Part shown: positions 1-7,265 of the stretch, one piece after another
How positions within the stretch are numbered: position 1 is the stretch's first letter
Layout: each line of letters starts with the position of its first letter
NCBI GenBank assembly: GCA_907163375.1
Contig: CAJQUW010000872.1
Location: 248,001 to 312,000 of the forward strand
DNA length: 64,000 nt
DNA from: Prostheceraeus crozeri
Taxonomy: Eukaryota > Platyhelminthes > Polycladida > Euryleptidae
Direction of reading: 5' to 3'
Notes under the pieces: generated by a model
What the model saw: only the letters and a program-made list of their open reading frames with translations
What the model was told of the DNA's origin: nothing
Databases searched by the model: none
Made by a program: the position numbers and the translations under genes

Positions 1-2
1 TT

Positions 3-683
3 CGAAAATCGATTCAAAAGGAGCAAAGTACAAAACGGCCCATCATTCATCATTTAGTTCATTCCCATCCTAAAGATGGGAAAGAAAATGTATTGGCCAG
101 TGGTGCGGATATGCAGCATGAAACGGGGCAACATGCACTTCCCTTCACACCTACGGAAAAGTATCATATCTACAACACGTATAATGTATTTGCCTATCAT
201 AGTTTGGTGGATTTGATGGAGCTGTATGGGAATATTCTCCATGATTTTGAAGTGAAACAGGAACGGTTGGCAACGTTAAGAAGGAGGGTGAAAGAATTGA
301 AACCCACTGCAGGAACTGACAATCTTGACGAGATCGTTCGTGAACGAGATAAGGTGAATGCAGAAGTGACTGTGTTGACGTCGGATCTTTGTCAATTAAC
401 CAAGGAGAACAAACTGTTATTTTATGTGTCTAGACCTGAATCGTTTTATTACAAGAATTTAGAGAGTGATAAGACGTGGAGATCTATCGTCGCCACAGGT
501 TATTATTCGTTGGAAACCTATTTGAATACCATCTTCCCCACCTCCATGACATGGACCATTACATCCATGTCCTATCATTATGAACTGACCATCGATTGCA
601 TGGACGATATGGAAATCAAGATGGACCGACAATCTAAAGCCTATGAGATTTTCAAAGCAGAACAAGTGGCTACCTACGTGTGA
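3..683 (+). CDS. Penton-like/minor structural protein module with coiled coil, 5' partial
   Basis: The frame is open from the first bases of the window, so the true start lies upstream; no ATG occurs before the coding region is well under way. The visible 226 residues include a charged heptad-like stretch (about 270-420 nt) that looks like a coiled coil. A segment near 500-530 nt (GYYSLETYL) follows. The same kind of aromatic-Y-S/T-L/E segment plus a beta-rich tail recurs in the next reading frames at about 962, 1,829 and 2,742. This suggests a protein built from, or related to, the penton-like module of Polintons. It ends at a TGA (681-683), and the same frame stays open immediately beyond it with no nearby ATG. 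The stop is therefore either a real gene end or a CGA-to-TGA mutation inside one longer gene. I recognise the family relation only by pattern, not the exact function. Confidence 0.55.
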   Translation, partial: RKSIQKEQSTKRPIIHHLVHSHPKDGKENVLASGADMQHETGQHALPFTPTEKYHIYNTYNVFAYHSLVDLMELYGNILHDFEVKQERLATLRRRVKELKPTAGTDNLDEIVRERDKVNAEVTVLTSDLCQLTKENKLLFYVSRPESFYYKNLESDKTWRSIVATGYYSLETYLNTIFPTSMTWTITSMSYHYELTIDCMDDMEIKMDRQSKAYEIFKAEQVATYV

Positions 684-1871
684 GACGAATGGATCTTGGA
701 AATCCCCCTCAGCACGATTCATGTTCCCTCCTTTATCCTTCAGAAACAAACCATGGAATTGGACACTCTCTTTGAAAAGAAGAGTGTCGCCTATGCATTG
801 AGTGGGACCCATGTCTTGCTTCGAAACGGAAAACCGACACAACAGTATAAGACCGAGGATAAGAAGCATTCCAATATTCTCAACATCAAACATGGTGACT
901 ATTTTGAGATTTTTCATACCCTATCTCATCTCCCTAGTCCATTACGTCTCAATTTATCCACGAAATACTATACCCTCCAATCCTTTGTGCAAGCTTTCAA
1001 TCAAGCCATCCCCCTGCCTGATATGGTGTGGGTGACGTATACAACAGTGGGCGTCTTTCACGTGCTTCACTTTAAAATCGCGGAAGGGTATTGGTTGAAA
1101 ATCAATCCCCCACAACTCTGGCAACACATGTTGAATCATAGTCATGAATATGGTATGTTCACCTATCATGAACAAACCTGTATACACTCGGAAACGCCGG
1201 AACATTGTTCTGCAAGTTACCGTCGGTATCAACAACGTCCAAAACATGTCACCCATGGGATGACATTACACATCTATGGTTTACCGGAATATACCTTTGA
1301 TTATGCCAAAGGATGGGACCACACCCTCGACACCCTCTTCCCATGGAAAGGGAAGGAATTGGATCGCTTGTTTCAGAAATCCTATTTCCCTTATGCTTAC
1401 GAATCGAAAGAGCTGTTGGCCAATACGTGTTTACAATCCTACTTGTTTGGTGATAGACTCTCTGATAAGACATTGTATTCACCCGCTGTCGCGTATCAAG
1501 AAGGATCCACCCTGAAAGTCTGCAAAGATAGATTGACTTCTTTTATTGGATGGTTCAGTGATGATATGCAAAAGCTCATGACGACCATGATGGAACGCTG
1601 GCAAGAAAACATGTTTTATCTAGTGGATGGTATGGTGTTGGGAGTGGATGTGGGAAAACAAGATATTCAATCGGTGATGGTGAATACACAACCCACACCT
1701 CGCCTTTTTCTTCATCTCTATAGCAAGACCATGAAACCGTTGCACATCTATGATCACATGATTCGGCAAGGTTACATCAACCCCACCTGGACATTTCTAC
1801 CTCGTTTCATCGTGTCCGCATTCCCAAAGAGAGTTATACCTTGGAAGGACTCTTTTCTAAACTCCAAGTGA
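684..1871 (+). pseudogene. Penton-like/minor capsid protein, N-terminal and middle part (continues the frame past a TGA)
   Basis: About 395 open codons lie in the same frame as the preceding coding region and directly follow its TGA. The first in-frame ATG is at 753, so either translation starts there or the region was once joined to the upstream part. A Polinton-style module is visible near residues 85-150 (KYYTLQSFVQAFNQ followed by a beta-rich tract). The central 200 residues are not recognised. The frame ends at a TGA at 1,869-1,871. The typical C-terminal jelly-roll half of the family lies in another frame that overlaps this end, which points to a frameshift between about 1,790 and 1,870. 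The order (module, middle, C-terminal half) resembles a penton-base-sized protein of 500 or more residues, but assignment as penton is an inference. Confidence 0.55.
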
Positions 1872-2329
1872 ATTTACAGGCGTGGACGGATGTATCCCTC
1901 TCTCTCTCGAAAGATCATTATTTGACGGTGAAAACCGCGGAACATGCCTTTATTGATTTTGGAGAAGTGTTGAGTTATCGTATAGGTCTACCCCAATCCT
2001 ATTATGGACCCAATACACAGATGACAACACTCTCTCCCCTCAGCATGACTTCCAATTCCTTCAACATTATCGTCTATTGTAATATTGTGGCCGAAAGTAT
2101 TGTGGAAGGACAACGTGAACAAATCTTGAAAATTCACCCCATTGAAGAGAAACAACGTTTGGGGGAAATGGTGTCGTATGAAGTGTCCAATATTGATTAT
2201 TACCCCATTTTTACATCAGCTATTGATGAGATTGAAATTCAGTTGCGTGGTGATGATGGCGAATTTATTCCGATTCATGAAGGACGATCCTATTTCAAAC
2301 TCCATCTCCGCCGTAAGGAGACTAGGTAA
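1811..2329 (+). pseudogene. Penton-like/minor capsid protein, C-terminal jelly-roll half (frameshifted)
   Basis: This open frame has no ATG before 2,021, yet recognisable coding similarity starts at about 1,811 (SYTLEGLF module). It therefore looks like the continuation of the preceding gene after a frameshift rather than a separate gene. The C-terminal third has the hallmark of the Polinton minor-capsid/penton-like family: a hydrophobic strand (NIIVYCNIV), an acidic turn (DEIEIQLRGDDGE), then GRSYFKLHLRR at the very end. The same order and spacing occur at the end of the next gene, so the two C-terminal domains are paralogous. In Polintons this domain is thought to form a single jelly roll at the capsid vertices. 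That role is family knowledge and is not proven here. Confidence 0.6.
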
Positions 2330-2353
2330 ATGGGGACAGAGTGACACTCAACC

Positions 2354-3244
2354 ATGCATGAGGAAACGATTCACTTGTTGAGTAATGCTCAGCCCAATTT
2401 GTTTCCTCAAAATAGAGCCAATCATTTCAAAAATCGCTTGGTTCCTTCCATCCCCATGGTCCATGGGGATCAGTGGGAAGCCGGTATCTCCGTCGTCAAC
2501 TTCATCAATACCCTTCAGACAATACCCGTGGATGTCAGCTTTAGTGTGGGGACATTGAAGGATCATCCTGAGACGATTCCGACCGTCTTTACGTCCTCTA
2601 TCCTTCCCATCAAAACGGATTCACCGCGAGGAGAGCAAGGCAAACAGGGAGAGCAAGGCAAACAAGACAAACAAGACAAGCAAGGCAATCAAGGCAAACA
2701 GGGAGAGCAAGGCATGTTTACGCGCTTCAACATTCCACGCGGTATTTATTCGGAGAAGACGTTTATGCAGTGTTTGAATCAGAATCGACAGCATGCACAC
2801 AATTTCCACTTTTCTATCACTACATTGGCGCCTCATGTCCATGTTGTCTCAGTGGTCGTACCCACACACTACAGTATGAAACTCCGTCCTTTGCTCAAAG
2901 ACATTCTTGGGTTTAAAACACACTTACTCACTTCCTCACAGCAAGCGACTGCCCCTTTGAATTTGAATGCCTTCACCTACAATATTCTTCTGTATTGTAA
3001 TATTGTATGCTATCATTATGTAGGAGGTATGAAAACAAACTGTATGTGTGTGATTCCCTACACGGGGAAAGATTATGGAGATAGTATTCATCATGAATTC
3101 CAGAATGTCACCTATCTGCCTGCGAAAAGTCAACATGTGCAAGATATTGAAATCAAACTCATGTCGGATGATGGACATCCCATTCGTATGACAGACGGAC
3201 GGTCCTATGTAAAAATGCATCTTCGACGTCGCGCAATTAAGTAA
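2354..3244 (+). CDS. Penton-like/minor capsid protein with collagen-like insert
   Basis: An intact 296-codon gene starts at an ATG 24 nt after the previous stop. Residues about 20-60 carry the family's N-terminal pattern (a short strand, then QWEAGISVVNF, matching the W-E-V/A-G motif typical of Polinton minor capsid proteins). Residues about 93-121 (2,630-2,716) are a low-complexity run of G-K-Q, G-E-Q and D-K-Q triplets resembling collagen, with an underlying 9-nt DNA repeat. The IYSEKTFMQ module follows. The C-terminus has NILLYCNIV, then DIEIKLMSDDG and GRSYVKMHLRR, paralogous to the domain ending at 2,329. The triplet run looks inserted between two folded parts and could be a flexible or trimerising stalk. 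It is probably a vertex or minor capsid component, assigned by pattern. Confidence 0.65.
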   Translation: MHEETIHLLSNAQPNLFPQNRANHFKNRLVPSIPMVHGDQWEAGISVVNFINTLQTIPVDVSFSVGTLKDHPETIPTVFTSSILPIKTDSPRGEQGKQGEQGKQDKQDKQGNQGKQGEQGMFTRFNIPRGIYSEKTFMQCLNQNRQHAHNFHFSITTLAPHVHVVSVVVPTHYSMKLRPLLKDILGFKTHLLTSSQQATAPLNLNAFTYNILLYCNIVCYHYVGGMKTNCMCVIPYTGKDYGDSIHHEFQNVTYLPAKSQHVQDIEIKLMSDDGHPIRMTDGRSYVKMHLRRRAIK

Positions 3245-3247
3245 TTG
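3237..3247 (+). promoter_or_regulatory. Recurring gene-junction motif (candidate late promoter)
   Basis: TTAAGTAATTG overlaps the end of the penton-like gene and sits 26 nt before the next ATG (3,274). A near copy, TTAAGTATTG, occurs at 5,324-5,333, 25 nt before an ATG at 5,359. A shorter TTAAG match lies at 3,918-3,922 before the capsid ATG. The recurrence at plus-strand gene junctions suggests an AT-rich promoter element for the structural genes. This is an inference from position and similarity only. Confidence 0.3.
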
Positions 3248-3273
3248 TCTTTTCCCAAGCGCATCAAGACACG

Positions 3274-3921
3274 ATGACGAATCTATTTTTAATCCGTAAC
3301 CGAACAAATTCCTCTGGACGATTGTTTGGAAGAGGTTCATTTATGCAACGAGGTGGATGGAATAAAGTGATTGGACAGAAAACACGCATGATTAGACCCC
3401 GTGTCACTGGTGTCAAGAAATCATCCATCCGTCTGCCCAAATCACTCAAAAAGAGTGTTCCCAGAAAAACGTTTCGAAAACCCTCTCGAAAAACACCTCG
3501 ACAACCCTCGCGAAAACCCTCTCGAAAAGCATCGCGAAAACCTTCGCAAAAAGGACTTGTACATACGGTACAGAAAACGTTGGGAAAATCGTCACGTACG
3601 ACAGAGTTTCTCAATTCTGCGAAACAAGCTGTCACGGATGCTGTCAGCTCTACCGCACAAGAAGGAGTTGATCGTCTCAAAAAGGGTGTGAAAGCGCTCG
3701 CCAAACGCACCTTACAGACTGCTCCCGAACGTGTTGTAGAAGCTATTCAAAATAAAGTGAGTCGGAAACGCGTCTTCACGGATGAAGAAGGAGATAGGGT
3801 GGAAGCACCTGCTCCTAAACGTCGCCGTGGTCATGTGAACATTGCCCATCATACGAAATGGGGGAAAGGAAGTTTGATGGGGCGTTATCGCGGAGGTGCT
3901 AAACAACGCATGCTCTTTTAA
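3274..3921 (+). CDS. Highly basic virion core-like protein
   Basis: An intact 215-residue protein starts at an ATG 29 nt after the previous stop. Residues about 47-93 are a run of short K/R-P-S-R-K repeats, protamine-like. The C-terminus is also basic (KRRRGH, then WGKGSLMGRYRGGA), and a short amphipathic middle part follows the repeat. The gene sits directly before the major capsid gene. Its position and composition match the basic, DNA-condensing or capsid-lining proteins of adenoviruses and adintoviruses. I infer it packages the genome inside the particle. The repeat could have expanded by slippage. No enzyme motif is visible, and the exact counterpart among known core proteins cannot be stated from composition alone. 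Confidence 0.6.
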   Translation: MTNLFLIRNRTNSSGRLFGRGSFMQRGGWNKVIGQKTRMIRPRVTGVKKSSIRLPKSLKKSVPRKTFRKPSRKTPRQPSRKPSRKASRKPSQKGLVHTVQKTLGKSSRTTEFLNSAKQAVTDAVSSTAQEGVDRLKKGVKALAKRTLQTAPERVVEAIQNKVSRKRVFTDEEGDRVEAPAPKRRRGHVNIAHHTKWGKGSLMGRYRGGAKQRMLF

Positions 3922-3957
3922 GAACTAAGCAATCTTAGGAGATCCGTCCCATCAAGC

Positions 3958-5327
3958 ATGGCGGAAACACCTGCCTTATTGGATGCGCGTTACGATGTAT
4001 TCCAGAGTGATAAAGTCGATGTCTGGAGTAATTCTCAGCATACTAGCGTTCTGACGCCAGTCAATGGATTGGAAAATCCCGGTACCATTCAATTCACAGT
4101 CCCTCGACTAGCCATTCATTGGATGCATGTATGCAATGCCTATTTTCGCGTGGAAGTACAACTCATGAAACATGATTCGCCTAAAGGAGCAGACGTGCCA
4201 TGTGAGTTGTCAAACAAGGCGATTATTATCAACAATACGGCCCACTCCCTCTTTTCCGACATTACTATCCGCTTGAATAGAACGCACCATTGAAGGAGGC
4301 AATGACTTGTATTATTTGAGAGCTTACCTTAGCAATCTTTTACAATACACCAATGATGTGAAGAATACACACATGGTCACACAAGGATTTACTGTTCCTC
4401 AAGTGATGTATGACACAGAGTTTGATGCAGCGACTAAGACGGTAAAGTCTAAGGCAGTAGAGTTTACAGATAAAGAGAATGCACTCAATCAAGCCATTCT
4501 CAAAACAATGGTCAGACCACAAATTTAAACGTACCTTTGACTTTCCCCTGAAATGTAATTTGTTCCAACAAGTGATTGCTCTGCCCCCAGGCATGCAACT
4601 GGATCTCATTTTCACCTTGAATAAACCGGAATATGCCATTTATGATATGGCACATCCTGCAGGGACGACTTCTACAAAGTACAGGTTCAAAATCACCTCT
4701 TTCCAATTGTATATGCCCATGCCCACACCGAATGCAGAACTGCAATTGAAAACTGCGAATCGACGCAAGACAGAAGCCATTTATTATCGCTACAATGGCA
4801 TGACCGTCCAACGACAAACGATTGAACGAGGAATACAAAAGAAGACGTTTTCCAATGTGGCTGCTCTATTGAGTCCTAAACTCATCTTTTTCGCTGTTGT
4901 TCCCAGTAACTCTTGGTTTGATCCAGGAAGTCGTAAACTCTAATTTGGAAGGCATGGACTCTCTCAAGTCACTATGACCACCAATGGAGCCATCATGACA
5001 GGAGGCACCATCAATTGCAAAGATGATGTGATTGCCTACAGTCAATTCAATCGTGCGATTCAAGTCTATAACACGAATGAATCATGTGGTATTGATTTGG
5101 AGAGTTTTACCAAATACTGTTACTTTATCGCCTTTGACTGTACCTTGGATAAACAAATCGATAGTGTTCAACCCACCAATACACGTCAATATGGACTGGA
5201 ATTGCAATTTGAGAATACGACCACGCAAAATATGGATTTATTAATGCTTGTCATTCATGACGAACAATTCTCCGTCACACCGGAGAATGCTGTCATCTCC
5301 AGTGCGTATATCCCACCCGCTATTTAA
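3958..5327 (+). pseudogene. Double-jelly-roll major capsid protein, broken
   Basis: The coding potential is in four consecutive pieces: 3,958-4,293 (from an ATG), 4,307-4,528, 4,479-4,943 and 4,974-5,327. Together they cover about 456 codons with the pattern of the Polinton/adintovirus major capsid protein. The N-terminal part has an I-Q-F-T-V strand and the conserved AHSLFSDI segment. The second piece has YYLRAYLSNLLQY, and the third has LPPGMQLDLIF and a long beta-rich stretch. The fourth ends in a strand-rich C-terminus (YGLELQFENTT). Breaks are a frameshift between about 4,270 and 4,300, another near 4,510-4,528, and an in-frame TAA at 4,941-4,943. The capsid shell gene of this copy therefore cannot make a full protein. 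Intact copies elsewhere in the genome would be expected to lack all three lesions. Confidence 0.85.
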
Positions 5328-5446
5328 GTATTGTTGCGCATTGACATCCTCATAAGATATGGTGAAGGAGCCCGAGTATCACGTTCGTCCTATCGCTGGG
5401 ACACCTCTTTATCAACATCGTCTCATTAAAGCTCAGCGTTGGCTGA

Positions 5447-6079
5447 ATGGGAGAATGGTTAAGCAACACGGAAATAAAAGGAATCATGCAGGGTATGAAT
5501 CAATTACAAGAGAAACATTTACTCAATGCCTGCATATGCGAAGATGATTTTCTCTGTGCTATTCAGTGTAGTTGTCAAACGTTTGCTCATCGCCTCCTCC
5601 AATCTTCTTACGTTCCCTTCCAAGGTGTGTTTCCTGCTGATCTACTTCCTGCTCATTCCCCGGAATCAAAGACACTTATTGTCAATAGTGATCGCTCTCA
5701 TCAACCTGGCAAGCATTGGTTGGCCTTTTATCAAAATGCGGATCAACGCGTATGCGAATTCTTTGACTCTTATGGACTCACTCCATCTCACTATCCACAT
5801 GTTACCGAATGGTTATCGACAACACCTTATCCTCTAGACTATCGTCGCCCTCTGCGTATACAAGGACCTAAAGCCTATTGTGGTGCTTACTGTATTTACT
5901 TTTTAAACCATCGCCCTTTTAACACGTCTATGGATAAAACACTGACCTTCTTTCGAACATTGGATGCTCACGAGAACGATCAAGAACTCATTCAAACCTA
6001 CTTGTCCTTCAATGATAAAATTGTCTATTCCTATTTGTATTCTACATTATCCCATGTTTTGAAGTCAATAAAGAAATGA
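5447..6079 (+). CDS. Adenain-type maturation cysteine protease
   Basis: An intact 210-residue protein, close to the size of adenovirus protease and its Polinton relatives (C5/Ulp1-like clan). The catalytic set is visible in order: His90 in GKHWLAF, Asp107 in FFDSYG, Gln139 in IQGPKAYCG and the nucleophile Cys145 in the same motif. In the family this enzyme cleaves capsid and core precursors during particle maturation. The ATG at 5,447 is chosen because the frame upstream is closed by a TGA at 5,444-5,446, and because GEWLSNTEIKGIMQ is the usual start of the domain. A short frame from an ATG at 5,359 to 5,547 overlaps it in another phase. That frame could be a small gene or a displaced leader and is not supported by any motif. 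The gene follows the capsid gene, as is common in the family. Confidence 0.9.
   Translation: MGEWLSNTEIKGIMQGMNQLQEKHLLNACICEDDFLCAIQCSCQTFAHRLLQSSYVPFQGVFPADLLPAHSPESKTLIVNSDRSHQPGKHWLAFYQNADQRVCEFFDSYGLTPSHYPHVTEWLSTTPYPLDYRRPLRIQGPKAYCGAYCIYFLNHRPFNTSMDKTLTFFRTLDAHENDQELIQTYLSFNDKIVYSYLYSTLSHVLKSIKK
6067..6072 (+). terminator. Poly(A) signal of the plus-strand structural block
   Basis: AATAAA lies just inside the end of the protease gene, five bases before its TGA. It would end the rightward transcripts in the short gap between the two convergent gene blocks. Confidence 0.5.
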
Positions 6080-6099
6080 ATCATGTCAATGATTGTATT

Positions 6100-6105
6100 T
6101 TTATT
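6100..6105 (-). terminator. Poly(A) signal of the minus-strand block
   Basis: TTTATT on the plus strand (AATAAA on the minus strand) lies about 100 bases past the RING gene stop. It faces the opposite way to the signal at 6,067, as expected for convergent transcription units. Confidence 0.5.
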
Positions 6106-6163
6106 TCAGACAGAGGTTAATACTACAAGATTTTGTACAAGGTTCAGTCACTCGTGATAGCAC

Positions 6164-6186
6164 ACTATACACTATACACTATACAC
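6164..6186. repeat. ACTATAC short tandem repeat
   Basis: A little over three copies of the 7-base unit ACTATAC lie in the convergent intergenic gap between the protease and RING genes. The remaining gap sequence (6,080-6,205) shows only the two poly(A) signals. Confidence 0.7.
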
Positions 6187-6205
6187 AGAGCTTTTCCGTG
6201 ATTCA

Positions 6206-6709
6206 TCATGCACGATATGCAGTAACTGTTGAAGCTATGTCTTGATCACAAAGGGGACAAGATGACGTTTCAAAGGGATTATAACATGTAGAACACATAA
6301 CACTATGAGAACATGGTAAAAAGAGAAGGGATCGTTCCTGTTTAAAACATGTAACACAGTTCCGTTCACATATTAATTTAAATGTCTCTTCTTCCAATTT
6401 CTTTCTAAAGTCACTTTTATGGGGAGAGTTATCTGACACATCCGTTGCAAATCTCACTTTTTTCACTTTTTTCACTCCAGATTGCGCCAATGTCATTGTA
6501 TTGCACTGTAGCAGGGAGAAATCCTCTATCCACCTACGATCCAAATGGTGATTCATAGCATGCTCATCGAGATCCATGAGTCGATCCACTAATTCACCAG
6601 CAGTGATCGTTTCATTGAGATGTGTTACAGTTTCTATAGCTTTGAATGAATATCCCAGGTCTCTTGCGACAACCCACGACGTTGGGATACTAGTTGCTGT
6701 CCGATTCAT
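6206..6709 (-). CDS. UBA + RING-finger ubiquitin-ligase-like protein
   Basis: A 167-residue protein counted from the ATG at 6,709. The frame is open further upstream without another ATG, and this start overlaps the end of the TBP-like gene by only 20 nt. Residues about 12-47 resemble a UBA-type three-helix domain (ARDLGYSFKAIETV, then ELVDRLMDL). A basic linker follows. The C-terminus is a C3HC4 RING of the IAP/Mdm2 type with ligands Cys118, Cys121, Cys133, His135, Cys139, Cys142, Cys151 and Cys154. RING domains of this type recruit E2 enzymes and act as ubiquitin ligases, and with a UBA they resemble the C-terminal half of IAP proteins. No BIR domain is present. A role in modulating host cell death or degrading a host factor is inference. 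Confidence 0.8.
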   Translation of the reverse strand: MNRTATSIPTSWVVARDLGYSFKAIETVTHLNETITAGELVDRLMDLDEHAMNHHLDRRWIEDFSLLQCNTMTLAQSGVKKVKKVRFATDVSDNSPHKSDFRKKLEEETFKLICERNCVTCFKQERSLLFLPCSHSVMCSTCYNPFETSSCPLCDQDIASTVTAYRA

Positions 6710-7265
6710 TGAGGGAATCTCCTTCGAATAGGGATTTGAGAATGTCTTCCACCAACGATTCCGCTTCTGCAATCGATAAAGCACCCGTCACAATCACACT
6801 TCCGTTGGAAAAGAAGGAACAGTGTAAATTACCTTTGCGTATTAACGTTCCGGGAAACAGCTCGCGCTCGTTGGAAATCACTGATGTCGATGGTAACTGT
6901 TGAATGGTTTGCATGCGGTCTTTTGTATAGTTCCATTGACATTGAACGGTGCAGGATTTTGTGATTGGGTCGCTCACGTCCAATCCGTAGGGGGCGAGTA
7001 ATTGGCGCATCTCTTTACAAATACGATCGTAGGTTTCCAGAGAGTGGTTGCCCAAAATTTGGATACACCCCCGTGGAAAAATCTGTACAGCAACCGAAGA
7101 GTTCCATTTCCAATAGACTCGACAAGGGCGTGATGCTCGGTATGTGGCCAGAGGGAGTTGCGGTAACAATGTCTGCAGTGGTATTGCGGAGGATGCTCTG
7201 AGCTCCACCATGCGGTTGCAGATCCTTGACATTTTTGAGAGTGGGGTGTAGATACCCTTCTTCAT
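6690..7265 (-). CDS. TATA-binding protein (TBP) homologue
   Basis: A 191-residue intact protein with the two-fold repeated TBP core. Repeat 1 spans about residues 14-95 and has VQIFPRGCIQILG at the position of TBP's I-F-S-S-G-K strand. Repeat 2 spans about 103-183 and has ERELFPGTLIR and SFFSNGSVIVTGA, very close to the family's E-L-F-P-G-L-I-Y and F-V-S-G-K-x-V-x-T-G-A motifs. The aromatic residues that kink TATA DNA are kept as Tyr51, Phe63, Phe137 and Phe152. There is almost no extra N- or C-terminal tail. TBP nucleates transcription initiation at TATA boxes, and a virus-encoded copy could direct polymerase to the element's own promoters. The ATG at 7,265 lies inside the polymerase frame, so the first 84 codons overlap that gene. 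TBP homologues are known in some large DNA viruses. I do not know it as a standard Polinton gene. Confidence 0.85.
   Translation of the reverse strand: MKKGIYTPLSKMSRICNRMVELRASSAIPLQTLLPQLPLATYRASRPCRVYWKWNSSVAVQIFPRGCIQILGNHSLETYDRICKEMRQLLAPYGLDVSDPITKSCTVQCQWNYTKDRMQTIQQLPSTSVISNERELFPGTLIRKGNLHCSFFSNGSVIVTGALSIAEAESLVEDILKSLFEGDSLNESDSN

Noticed and set aside
54..917. Minus-strand frames opposite the penton-like genes
   Set aside because: Shadow frames with no motif, opposite genes with clear coding patterns.
5359..5547. 62-codon ATG-started frame overlapping the protease start
   Set aside because: No motif or family pattern; most of it overlaps the well-supported protease in another phase. 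The upstream junction motif keeps it possible.
6710..6784. Extension of the RING frame upstream of its first ATG
   Set aside because: The extension has no ATG and lies in the TBP-like gene. The ATG at 6,709 gives the shorter overlap and leaves the UBA-like domain complete.
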